NCBI GenBank assembly: GCA_013816325.1
Contig: JACDEP010000033.1
Span: forward strand, 1 to 16,217
Source: Methylotenera sp.
Lineage (GTDB): Bacteria > Pseudomonadota > Gammaproteobacteria > Burkholderiales > Methylophilaceae
Direction: 5' to 3'
Length of the DNA stretch: 16,217 nt
Position 1 is the first letter of the stretch; every line of letters starts with the position of its first letter. The position numbers and the translations under genes are program-made. Below the pieces are notes generated by a model that saw nothing but the letters and a program-made list of their open reading frames with translations, did not search any database and was not told the DNA's origin. Below, piece after piece: positions 8,062 to 15,075 of the stretch.

Positions 8062-9000
8062 TTGAAAGTAGCCATTACTGGAGCAACTGGATTTATCGGA
8101 AGTCATTTATTAGAGCATCATCTAAGCTTAGGAGATGAAGTTAATGTCTTAACTCGAAGAGATGTACCACATGCTGATAATGTGAATATTTTTTTTGGGG
8201 ACTTATCGCTTCAGGAACCACATTTACATCCTAACTTTATTAAAGATGTAGAGGTTCTTTACCACTGTGCAGCAGAACTTAACGATAAGTTACAGATGGA
8301 AAATGTGAATGTACTAGGAACGAAAAAACTAATAGATTTAGCAAGATTTAACATAAAGCGTTGGGTTAATCTATCTAGTGTTGGTGCCTATGGTCCTTTT
8401 CGAGAAGGTATAGTTGACGAAAGTTTCCCAGAGTTACCCTTGAATGAGTATGAAACTACTAAAACAATCTCAGATAATTTGGTCAGGCAGGCTTCTAACG
8501 CGGGTGCTTTTGAATATGTAGTTCTCCGACCTTCTAATGTATATGGTATTGGTATGAGTAATACATCCTTATATGAAATTATTTTGATGATACAAAGAAA
8601 CTGTTTTTTTTATATTGGTCAGCCTACTACTATTTTGAATTATGTACATATTCATGACGTAGTAAATGCTTTGTATATTTGTGGAGTCAGTGAAAAAGCA
8701 AAAAACTCTACATTCATCATATCGGACAGTTGTTCAATAAGAGAATTTACAAACATAATAAAAAAATCATTGAATAATTTTAGACCTACATACTCGATTC
8801 CAGAAATGCCAGTCAGAATGCTTGTAAAGCTGTTATCGGGCTTGCCAAGATTTCCATTAACCTTAGCTAGAGTTAATGCATTAACATCAAAGGTAGTTTA
8901 CTCGAGTGAAAGTATCAATAAAGTTTTAGGATGTGAGTTAAAAGTTACAAGCCAAGCAGGATTAACTGAGTTAGTAGAAAACTGGTATAAAATTAAGTGA
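8062..9000 (+). CDS. Extended SDR NAD(P)-dependent sugar epimerase/4-ketoreductase
   Basis: The Rossmann motif is G7-A-T-G-F-I-G13 at the N-terminus. The active site is S-S-V-G-A-Y-G followed by Y130-E-T-T-K134, giving the S/Y/K set of extended SDR enzymes. L-R-P-S-N-V-Y-G-I-G and N-Y-V-H-I-H-D-V also fit the NDP-sugar epimerase/dehydratase family. The C-terminal half resembles WbpV-type proteins that reduce C4 of UDP-4-keto-6-deoxy-HexNAc to UDP-FucNAc or UDP-QuiNAc. With a WbpM/PglF-type dehydratase downstream, that reaction is the best guess, but a plain C4 epimerase cannot be excluded. The start is TTG (8062). It gives the expected M-K-V-A-I-T-G opening, and no other start fits before the glycine motif. 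The gene begins seven bases after the GT2 stop and overlaps the next start (GTGA). Confidence 0.85.
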   Translation: MKVAITGATGFIGSHLLEHHLSLGDEVNVLTRRDVPHADNVNIFFGDLSLQEPHLHPNFIKDVEVLYHCAAELNDKLQMENVNVLGTKKLIDLARFNIKRWVNLSSVGAYGPFREGIVDESFPELPLNEYETTKTISDNLVRQASNAGAFEYVVLRPSNVYGIGMSNTSLYEIILMIQRNCFFYIGQPTTILNYVHIHDVVNALYICGVSEKAKNSTFIISDSCSIREFTNIIKKSLNNFRPTYSIPEMPVRMLVKLLSGLPRFPLTLARVNALTSKVVYSSESINKVLGCELKVTSQAGLTELVENWYKIK

Positions 9001-10142
9001 AAAAAGTGTGTTTCGTAGCCACTGTTCCAACTGCAATAAATGCTTTTATGGCTCCCCACATCATTAAAATAGCTGCCACATTTGATGTAACTATAGTTTC
9101 TAGTAATAATAATGCTTATTTATTAAATGATTTGCCATCAGTTTTTATTCCATTGGAAATAAAAAGAAAAATTTCATTATTTAGAGATGTCAAAATACTG
9201 TTAAGTTTGATTCAACTCTTTACCAATAACAAATTTGACGTTGTGCATTCAATTACACCTAAAGCTGGTTTGTTAGCAATGTTTGCAGCTTATATTTGTA
9301 GAGTACCTGTAAGAATACATACATTCACCGGACAAGTGTGGGCTACAAAAAAAGGTATCTCCCGCTACTTTTTAAAAGTGATGGATCGATTAATTGTATT
9401 TTTTTCAACTAAGATATTAGTCGATAGTCCTTCACAGCTCAGTTTCATCGAACAAGAGAACATTCTTAAGCCTAATTTAGGGGTTGTATTAGGTTGCGGC
9501 TCAGTATGCGGTGTAAATACTCTCAAATTCTCTCCTAATCTTGAAGTTAAATTAGAAATTCGGCGTCAGTTGGGCATTAATCCCAATGACTTAGTGATTT
9601 TATTCATGGGGCGACTGAATACTCAAAAGGGAATCCTTAAATTAGCAGAAGCATTTAATTCAATTGCTGGGAAACATAAAAATGTTCACTTGCTGATAGT
9701 TGGGCAGGAAGAAGATGTTTTGTTCTCAAAAATTGAAGATATTTGTCGTGTTAATTCAAATAAATTGCATTATATAAATTTCACTCAAGTGCCAGAAAGC
9801 TACATGGCCACATCTGATATTTTTTGTTTACCAAGTTTGCGAGAAGGGTTCGGACAAGTCATCATAGAGTCTGCATCTGCTGGAATACCATCAGTTGCAA
9901 GTAATATATATGGGATTAGTGACGCAATTGAAAATGATGTAACAGGCATACTTTTTGATTTAAGTAATTTTAATTCTTTAGTAAAGTCTTTAGAGTCACT
10001 TATTTGTAATAAAGATCTAAGAGAGTCAATGGGTAGTCTTGCAAGGCAAAGAGCTATTAATCAATTTGATGAAAATATAATTACATCTGCCTTTCTTTAT
10101 TTTTATCAAAAACAAATATTATCGACTCATAGTTTGCACTGA
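8997..10142 (+). CDS. Family 4 glycosyltransferase, PglA-like (GT-B fold)
   Basis: This 381-residue GT-B protein has a typical N-terminal acceptor domain containing T-P-K-A-G-L-L-A and H-T-F-T-G-Q-V-W-A-T. Its C-terminal donor domain begins near L-F-M-G-R-L-N-T-Q-K-G and carries the E-x7-E motif (E283-G-F-G-Q-V-I-I-E291) that contacts the nucleotide sugar in retaining GT4 enzymes. The T-F-T-G-Q-V-W-A-T block recalls PglA- and capsule-type transferases that add the second sugar after a phosphoglycosyl transferase. That role fits here because a PglC-like gene follows. It should act on the cytoplasmic face on an undecaprenyl-diphosphate sugar. The start codon is GTG, overlapping the preceding TGA (8997-9000), which suggests translational coupling. 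It is the last gene before the 168-base gap, so it probably ends the first transcription unit. Confidence 0.88.
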   Translation: MKKVCFVATVPTAINAFMAPHIIKIAATFDVTIVSSNNNAYLLNDLPSVFIPLEIKRKISLFRDVKILLSLIQLFTNNKFDVVHSITPKAGLLAMFAAYICRVPVRIHTFTGQVWATKKGISRYFLKVMDRLIVFFSTKILVDSPSQLSFIEQENILKPNLGVVLGCGSVCGVNTLKFSPNLEVKLEIRRQLGINPNDLVILFMGRLNTQKGILKLAEAFNSIAGKHKNVHLLIVGQEEDVLFSKIEDICRVNSNKLHYINFTQVPESYMATSDIFCLPSLREGFGQVIIESASAGIPSVASNIYGISDAIENDVTGILFDLSNFNSLVKSLESLICNKDLRESMGSLARQRAINQFDENIITSAFLYFYQKQILSTHSLH

Positions 10143-10202
10143 GTTTAATATAGCCATGTTTCACATTATTTCTTTGACCTTAGGTTTTTATTTGAAGTTC
10201 AA

Positions 10203-10231
10203 TTGTCACAGAGCATTGCCAAAATTATATT
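10203..10231 (+). promoter_or_regulatory. Candidate sigma-70 promoter in the 10143-10310 gap
   Basis: TTGTCA (10203-10208) matches the -35 consensus at five of six positions. After exactly 17 bases comes TATATT (10226-10231), matching the -10 consensus at five of six. Transcription would begin near 10238, leaving an untranslated leader of about 70 bases before the phosphoglycosyl transferase start at 10311. This gap is the only long one in the glycan region, which fits a second transcription unit. I saw no JUMPstart/ops element and no convincing terminator in it. Confidence 0.5.
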
Positions 10232-10310
10232 CACTAGTCATCATCGCTTCTAACAAGCTAATGAATATAAATAATGACAATTTACGGCCGAGATTTGCTA
10301 GGAGCAATTA

Positions 10311-10904
10311 TTGCATAGAGTTTTACGAGTAGATGGTCTATCAATGAAGCGATTATTAGATTTGTATTTGGCAGTATCGGCGTTATTTTTTTTAATATTG
10401 CCAATTGCGTTGGTTTCAATAGCCGTGCGACTGACATCAGAAGGTTCAATTTTGTATTGGTCGGACAGAGTGGGGCGTAAAAACACACTATTCAAGATGC
10501 CAAAATTTCGTACAATGAGTGTGAGTACGCCACCGGTTGCAACACATCTGTTACAAAACCCTCAACAATTTTTAACCCCAATCGGCTCTTTTTTACGTAA
10601 ATCCAGCCTTGATGAGTTGCCTCAACTCTGGAGTATTATTAAAGGTGATATGAGTTTTGTAGGACCTAGGCCTGCCTTGTTTAATCAAAATGACCTTATA
10701 GGGCTGCGAACAAAATTTGGTGTGGATAAATTGTTGCCCGGCTTAACTGGTTGGGCGCAGGTCAATGGTAGAGATGAATTACCGATTTCAGATAAAGTAA
10801 GATTAGACGTTTATTATATGAATAATCAATCTTTTTACTTAGATGTGAAAATTATTTGGTTGACTTTTTCGAAAGTGCTTATTGGAGATGGCGTTCATCA
10901 TTAA
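10311..10904 (+). CDS. Undecaprenyl-phosphate phosphoglycosyl transferase (bacterial sugar transferase, PglC/WcaJ type)
   Basis: This short monotopic enzyme starts glycan assembly by moving a sugar-1-phosphate from a UDP-sugar to undecaprenyl phosphate at the inner membrane. A hydrophobic re-entrant helix lies near residues 15-40. K65-F-R-T-M follows, then S-S-L-D101-E102-L-P-Q-L, the catalytic Asp-Glu dyad of the family. Further on are F-V-G-P-R-P-A and P-G-L-T-G-W-A-Q-V-N-G-R. At 197 residues it is the small PglC-like form without the extra N-terminal membrane domain of WbaP or WcaJ. The start is ambiguous. TTG 10311 has AGGAG (10300-10304) six bases upstream and adds M-H-R-V-L-R-V-D-G-L-S. 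ATG 10344 gives a more usual M-K-R-L-L-D-L start (186 aa) but has no good Shine-Dalgarno. I prefer TTG on the ribosome-binding site. The sugar is probably the product of the downstream dehydratase pathway (inference). Confidence 0.9.
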   Translation: MHRVLRVDGLSMKRLLDLYLAVSALFFLILPIALVSIAVRLTSEGSILYWSDRVGRKNTLFKMPKFRTMSVSTPPVATHLLQNPQQFLTPIGSFLRKSSLDELPQLWSIIKGDMSFVGPRPALFNQNDLIGLRTKFGVDKLLPGLTGWAQVNGRDELPISDKVRLDVYYMNNQSFYLDVKIIWLTFSKVLIGDGVHH

Positions 10905-10906
10905 TG

Positions 10907-10934
10907 TTGAACCCACAATTTACATGAATATACA
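10907..10934 (+). promoter_or_regulatory. Weak candidate promoter upstream of the 4,6-dehydratase gene
   Basis: In the 82-base gap after the sugar transferase, TTGAAC (10907-10912) and TATACA (10929-10934) are separated by 16 bases. Each matches the sigma-70 consensus at only four of six positions. An alternative -10, TACAAT (10948-10953), has no good -35 at proper spacing. The region is AT-rich, so chance matches are likely. Read-through from the upstream promoter is equally possible. Confidence 0.2.
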
Positions 10935-10986
10935 AACTGTTAAAAACTACAATGGTAGCCGAATCTAATTCTACAACTGCATATAT

Positions 10987-12888
10987 ATGAAAAATTACTG
11001 GCAATTTTTAACTAACGTACGCTCGTTCTCTGCATTTATCTATGATGTATTGGTGGCTTTTGTAGCGTGGGGCTTAAGTTTTATGTTGCGGTTTAATTTT
11101 GATATCCCATCTAATTTTAAAGCGCATCTGATAGATACAATATTATGGGTGGTTATAATCCAAGCATCTATATTTATTATATTTGGCCTATATCAAGGTA
11201 TTTGGCGCTTTGCTAGTATTCCTGATCTAAAAAGAATTATCAAGGCAGTCATGGTTGCAGCTATTACTGTGGCCGCACTATTATTCATGTCTAGTCCGTT
11301 AATACAAGTGCCGAGATCAGTTTTAATATTAGATCCAATTTTATTGGTGTTACTAATGGGTGGCAGCCGTTTCACTTACCGTGCTTGGAAAGAAAATCAT
11401 CTATATGGCGCAAGTCAGTTAAGTGGTCAGCCAGTAATTTTGATTGGTGCGGGCGACTTGGCCGTCTCTTTATTAAAAGATTTGGCTAGAAGTAAACAAT
11501 GGCGAGTAGTAGGTTTACTTGATGAGGACAAAGCTGTACATGGCCGATTGTTAATCGGCTCTCGCGTATTAGGATCTATTGCAATGCTACCTGAAGTCAT
11601 TTCTAAATTTAAAGTTAAACATATTATCATCGCGCTGCCTTCCGATTCTTATCAATTACGTCGTCAAGCCATTGAACTCGCTAGTAGACTAGGTGTTACT
11701 TCCCTGACTTTGCCAATTGTCGATGATTTAATGAGTGGCAAAGTTAGTGTTTCTCAAATCCGCAAAGTCGATGTCGAAGACTTGTTAGGTCGTGAGCCTG
11801 TAACTTTAGATAACCTTGGCTTACATGCTTTGATAGAAGGGCATGCAGTATTAGTAAGTGGCGCAGGTGGCTCTATTGGCTCTGAACTTTGCAGACAAAT
11901 TGTAAAATACAACCCTAAAACTTTAGTATGTCTAGATATTTCTGAATTTGCTTTATATAACTTGGAACAGGAGTTAAGCCAAGCTAACACCGCAATTCAG
12001 TTAATTTATATCACTGGGGATGTAAAAAATTCACAAAGAATTAAAAGCTTGTTAAATAATTATCAACCAGCCATCGTGTTTCATGCTGCGGCATATAAAC
12101 ATGTACCTATGATGGAAAATGGAAATGTATGGGAGGCGTTATCTAACAATGTGATCGGTACTTATACTCTAGCTCAGGCGTGTAAAGATGCTCAAATAGC
12201 GAAATTCGTACTTATTTCAACGGACAAAGCTGTGAATCCTACTAATGTTATGGGAGCCAGTAAACGTTTGGCGGAGATGGTTTGCCAAGGTATGCAGGAA
12301 TCGGTAAATAATGCTGTAACAAAGTTCGTCATAGTAAGATTCGGTAATGTGTTAGGTAGTAGCGGCAGTGTTATTCCTAAATTCCGTGAACAAATAGCTA
12401 AAGGCGGACCTGTAACGATTACTCATCCAGAAATTACTCGTTATTTCATGTCTATTCCAGAAGCAGCTCAATTGGTTATGCAGGCTGGCCTAATGGGGGC
12501 TGGCGGCGATATTTTTGTATTAGATATGGGTGAGCCGGTTAAGATTGCCGCATTGGCAGCGGATATGATTAGATTATCGGGTCTGCAAACTGATGAAATC
12601 AAAATTGAGTATGTCGGACTCCGGCCTGGTGAAAAGCTTTATGAAGAGTTATTGGCAGATGATGAGCATACACTACCAACCCCCCATGAAAAGTTGCGTA
12701 TTGCGGTGGCAAGAGGAGTTAATAAGGCTTGGGTGAAAAAGCTTTTAAAATGGATAGATAGCGTTCAAGAAACCAATGAAACAGATATAAAAAATGAATT
12801 GAAATTATGGGTGGAAGAATATATCCCTCATCATCATAGCAAAGCTGAGAATACTGCCGCTACAATAGCGCCGGTTACTTTTCATTGA
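10987..12888 (+). CDS. Membrane-bound UDP-HexNAc 4,6-dehydratase, PglF/WbpM/CapD type
   Basis: This protein has the full-length (633 aa) two-Rossmann architecture. About four N-terminal membrane helices (residues about 15-125) precede a degenerate CoA-binding-like Rossmann region with I-G-A-G-D (153-157). The catalytic SDR domain then begins with S-G292-A-G-G-S-I-G298. The active site S-T-D-K-A-V-N-P-T-N-V-M422-G-A-S-K426 shows the M-x-x-x-K that replaces Y-x-x-x-K in WbpM/PglF/FlaA1 enzymes. Family members convert UDP-GlcNAc to the UDP-4-keto-6-deoxy sugar, the entry point to bacillosamine, FucNAc and QuiNAc. With no aminotransferase in the window, and with an SDR reductase candidate at 8062, a FucNAc or QuiNAc product is more likely than bacillosamine (inference). 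The ATG has no clear Shine-Dalgarno. Its C-terminal tail is Ala/Thr-rich with H-H-H. It is the last glycan gene in the visible locus. Confidence 0.93.
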   Translation: MKNYWQFLTNVRSFSAFIYDVLVAFVAWGLSFMLRFNFDIPSNFKAHLIDTILWVVIIQASIFIIFGLYQGIWRFASIPDLKRIIKAVMVAAITVAALLFMSSPLIQVPRSVLILDPILLVLLMGGSRFTYRAWKENHLYGASQLSGQPVILIGAGDLAVSLLKDLARSKQWRVVGLLDEDKAVHGRLLIGSRVLGSIAMLPEVISKFKVKHIIIALPSDSYQLRRQAIELASRLGVTSLTLPIVDDLMSGKVSVSQIRKVDVEDLLGREPVTLDNLGLHALIEGHAVLVSGAGGSIGSELCRQIVKYNPKTLVCLDISEFALYNLEQELSQANTAIQLIYITGDVKNSQRIKSLLNNYQPAIVFHAAAYKHVPMMENGNVWEALSNNVIGTYTLAQACKDAQIAKFVLISTDKAVNPTNVMGASKRLAEMVCQGMQESVNNAVTKFVIVRFGNVLGSSGSVIPKFREQIAKGGPVTITHPEITRYFMSIPEAAQLVMQAGLMGAGGDIFVLDMGEPVKIAALAADMIRLSGLQTDEIKIEYVGLRPGEKLYEELLADDEHTLPTPHEKLRIAVARGVNKAWVKKLLKWIDSVQETNETDIKNELKLWVEEYIPHHHSKAENTAATIAPVTFH

Positions 12889-12908
12889 GGTGATACTTAA
12901 CAAACTAT

Positions 12909-13448
12909 ATGACGATATTGAACCCAACACATTTGTTAGAGCAAGCGGAGCTTATCCATTCAAGTGATTCAGTTGAAGCTGCGATCATTAGATTAAGTGA
13001 AGAAATTACTCAAGTAATGTGTAATACCAAACCCGTAGCAATTTGTGTGATGGGTGGAGGAATTGTGTTTGCTGGCCAGCTACTGACAAAGCTTAATTTC
13101 CCTTTGGAAGTCGATTATGTGCATGCGAGCCGCTATCAGAATGAGACCGTTGGGAAAGTATTAGTGTGGAAAGCTTTGCCTAAGCTTGATTTGACTGGTC
13201 GTACCGTATTATTAATCGATGACATCCTTGATGAAGGAATAACGCTCAAGGAAATCAAGGAGAAATGTCTGAGCTTAGGTGCAGATAAAGTATTTTCTGC
13301 TGTGTTGGTCGAGAAAAAGCTAGCTCATGCTAAACCCATCATGGCAGATTTTGTAGGTCTTGAAGTGCCGGACAAATACGTTTTCGGTTACGGAATGGAC
13401 GCTTATGGCTGGTGGAGGAATCTGTCTTCTATTTATGCTTTAACTTGA
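12909..13448 (+). CDS. hpt: Hypoxanthine-guanine phosphoribosyltransferase
   Basis: This 179-residue cytoplasmic enzyme condenses PRPP with hypoxanthine or guanine to give IMP or GMP (purine salvage). The PRPP-binding motif is L-L-I103-D-D-I-L-D-E-G110-I-T, with the adjacent acidic pair D104-D105. V-M-G-G-G is the pyrophosphate loop, and the K-x-F-S-A-V-L-V-E-K-K region and V-G-L-E-V-P-D-K-Y-V-F-G-Y-G-M-D form the purine pocket typical of HPRT. The length is normal. The start ATG lies 20 bases after the dehydratase stop. A strong GAGGTGAT (12887-12894) is present but 14 bases from the ATG, longer than usual, and no other start codon lies in between. It probably shares transcription with upstream genes. 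Its 3' end overlaps the convergent queG by nine bases. Confidence 0.92.
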   Translation: MTILNPTHLLEQAELIHSSDSVEAAIIRLSEEITQVMCNTKPVAICVMGGGIVFAGQLLTKLNFPLEVDYVHASRYQNETVGKVLVWKALPKLDLTGRTVLLIDDILDEGITLKEIKEKCLSLGADKVFSAVLVEKKLAHAKPIMADFVGLEVPDKYVFGYGMDAYGWWRNLSSIYALT

Positions 13449-14573
13449 AGTACTAAGCACCTCATTCTGGGCCTTAATATTGTGTTGCGCTAAGGCCCAT
13501 AAAACATGCTCACGCAGTATTGGCGATTCATCATTAATCCGGGTTTGCAAAACTTGGATGATTTCGGGCGAACTCGCTCCATTACCTAATCCCACTGCAA
13601 TATTCCGCAGCCATTGCATATAGCCGATGCGATAGATGGCACTGCCAGCCATTTTTTGCTTAAAGGTTTCTTCCGTCCAGCTAAAGCATTCCACTAGGCT
13701 GATATTGTCTAGGCCATGCTTGACCTGAAAGTCCGTCTCTTTCGTGATCTCCGCAAACTTGTTCCAAGGGCAGGTTAACTGGCAGTCATCGCAGCCATAT
13801 ACACGGTTGCCTATTAGCGGACGAAATTCAACAGGGATGCTGTCTTTAAGCTCAATGGTCAAGTACGAAATACAGCGGCGCGCATCGACTTCATAAGGTG
13901 CGGTAATGGCGCGAGTAGGGCAGATATCAATACAGCTTGTACAAGTGCCGCAATGTGATGATGTCGGTACGTCAATAGTGAGCGGCAAGCTCGTATAGAT
14001 TTCACCCAAGAAAAACCATGATCCGCGGTTCTTATTGATGAGCAAGGTATGTTTGCCACGCCAGCCTAGACCAGCTTTTTCTGCCAATGCGACTTCTAAC
14101 ACGGGTGCGCTATCAGTAAATACCCGGTATTCAAATTCGCTATCAGTGATTTCCTGACTTTCCTGCAACAACTTGAGTTCAGCCTGTATTTTTTCGCTAA
14201 GCTTCTGTAATTTATTACGCATCACTTTGTGGTAATCGCGCCCCAGTGCGTAACGCGAAATAAAGGCTTTTTCGCTATCCCGCATGACAGTTTCGCTGTC
14301 CGCTGCATTGGGTGGCAAGTAATCTAGGCGTGCCGAAATCACGCGCAAAGTGTTAGGCACCAATTCTGCGGGACGGGTACGCTTGACCCCGTGTTTTGCC
14401 ATATAATCCATCTCACCATGAAAACCCTTAGCGATCCAGGCTTGATGTTCAATCTCAGCGTGCTGCAAATCAGTATCGGTAATCCCTATCTGGTCAAAGC
14501 CCAGCTCCGCGCCCCAGCGTTTGATATCGGCACTGAGTTTGCTATAGATATTATTGTTGGCAGGGGTAACCAT
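13440..14573 (-). CDS. queG: Epoxyqueuosine reductase
   Basis: QueG reduces epoxyqueuosine to queuosine in the wobble position of GUN-anticodon tRNAs, using cobalamin and two [4Fe-4S] clusters. The protein (377 aa) shows E-Y-R-V-F-T-D154-S-A-P-V-L-E, where this aspartate is the proposed acid, then G-L-G-W-R-G-K-H-T-L. Two ferredoxin-like cysteine sets follow: C208-x2-C211-x2-C214-x3-C218-P and C261-x2-C264-x3-C268-P. R-E-H-V-L-W-A-L-A near the C-terminus is the usual HEAT-like end. This is the only minus-strand gene. Its ATG (14571-14573) shares CATG with the tsaE ATG. No Shine-Dalgarno is visible before it, and a TAAAAT (complement of 14582-14587) ends eight bases from the start, so a leaderless transcript is possible (speculative). 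In E. coli queG also lies near tsaE and an amidase gene, so the neighbourhood is conserved in kind. Confidence 0.95.
   Translation of the reverse strand: MVTPANNNIYSKLSADIKRWGAELGFDQIGITDTDLQHAEIEHQAWIAKGFHGEMDYMAKHGVKRTRPAELVPNTLRVISARLDYLPPNAADSETVMRDSEKAFISRYALGRDYHKVMRNKLQKLSEKIQAELKLLQESQEITDSEFEYRVFTDSAPVLEVALAEKAGLGWRGKHTLLINKNRGSWFFLGEIYTSLPLTIDVPTSSHCGTCTSCIDICPTRAITAPYEVDARRCISYLTIELKDSIPVEFRPLIGNRVYGCDDCQLTCPWNKFAEITKETDFQVKHGLDNISLVECFSWTEETFKQKMAGSAIYRIGYMQWLRNIAVGLGNGASSPEIIQVLQTRINDESPILREHVLWALAQHNIKAQNEVLSTSS
13468..13499. repeat. Perfect 9-bp inverted repeat between hpt and queG 3' ends
   Basis: TGGGCCTTA (13468-13476) and TAAGGCCCA (13491-13499) flank a 14-base loop. The structure begins 20 bases past the hpt stop and lies within the last codons of queG. 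A GC-rich stem here could slow transcription or protect hpt mRNA 3' ends, but no T-tract follows on either strand, so it is not a classical intrinsic terminator. Part of it is constrained by the queG codons for W-A-L-A and I-K-A. Confidence 0.55.
14521..14548 (+). promoter_or_regulatory. Candidate tsaE promoter inside the queG 5' coding region
   Basis: TTGATA (14521-14526) matches the -35 consensus at five of six positions and TATAGA (14543-14548) matches the -10 at four of six, with 16 bases between. Transcription would start near 14555, about 17 bases before the tsaE ATG and just before its AGGGGT ribosome-binding site (14562-14567). Because queG and tsaE share their start codons, any tsaE promoter must lie inside queG, which raises the likelihood of this one. 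Confidence 0.4.
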
Positions 14574-15075
14574 GGGTGCTAATTTTACACTTGATTTAGC
14601 GAATGAAGCGGAGACACTGGAATTCGGCGCTGCATTAGCTAAGGCATTGCAACCCGGTTTGATTATTTACCTACACGGTAATCTGGGTGCAGGCAAAACC
14701 ACGTTAGTGCGTGGCTTGCTGCACGCAGCCGGTCATGGAGGCAAAGTTAAAAGTCCCACTTATACTTTGGTAGAGCCTTATACAGTAGCTGGGTACAATG
14801 TCTACCACTTTGATTTGTACCGCTTCACCGATGATGAAGAATGGGAGGCGGCTGGGTTTAGGGATTACTTTAATCCTCAAAGTGTGTGTATTATTGAGTG
14901 GCCTGAAAAAGCCGAAAATGTATTGCCGGTACCGGATATTGATATTAGCTTTACCATACAAGCCTCAGGCCGCAACGTCAGCTTAACCGCGCATTCCGTG
15001 CCAGGGCAGCGGTATTTAGATACCATCATCAAAAATTATGATAAGTCGCTATCAAAATCAAAGTCTTATGAGTAA
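14572..15075 (+). CDS. tsaE: tRNA threonylcarbamoyladenosine biosynthesis ATPase TsaE
   Basis: TsaE is the P-loop ATPase that works with TsaB and TsaD in forming t6A37 on ANN-decoding tRNAs. The Walker A motif is G36-N-L-G-A-G-K-T43, followed by the family blocks S-P-T-Y-T-L-V-E-P-Y and Y-H-F-D-L-Y-R. I-I-E-W-P-E-K-A follows, a hallmark of the family. From the chosen ATG (14572) the protein has 167 residues, normal for TsaE. The upstream TTG at 14554 would add six residues, but AGGGGT (14562-14567) is correctly placed for the ATG. The start codon overlaps the divergent queG start by two bases. The last residues (S-L-S-K-S-K-S-Y-E) are Ser/Lys-rich and lie in the first unit of a degenerate repeat that extends toward amiC. 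Confidence 0.94.
   Translation: MGANFTLDLANEAETLEFGAALAKALQPGLIIYLHGNLGAGKTTLVRGLLHAAGHGGKVKSPTYTLVEPYTVAGYNVYHFDLYRFTDDEEWEAAGFRDYFNPQSVCIIEWPEKAENVLPVPDIDISFTIQASGRNVSLTAHSVPGQRYLDTIIKNYDKSLSKSKSYE

Noticed and set aside
10156..10332. A 58-codon frame in the gap before the sugar transferase gene.
   Set aside because: It has no Shine-Dalgarno and no recognisable similarity, overlaps the sugar transferase start, and contains the candidate promoter. Most likely a chance frame.
13468..13499. Hairpin considered as an intrinsic terminator for hpt.
   Set aside because: No T-tract follows the stem on either strand, so it is recorded only as an inverted repeat.
14391..14582. Plus-strand frame opposite the start of queG.
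   Set aside because: It lies wholly antisense to well-supported queG codons and has no recognisable domain; treated as a shadow frame.
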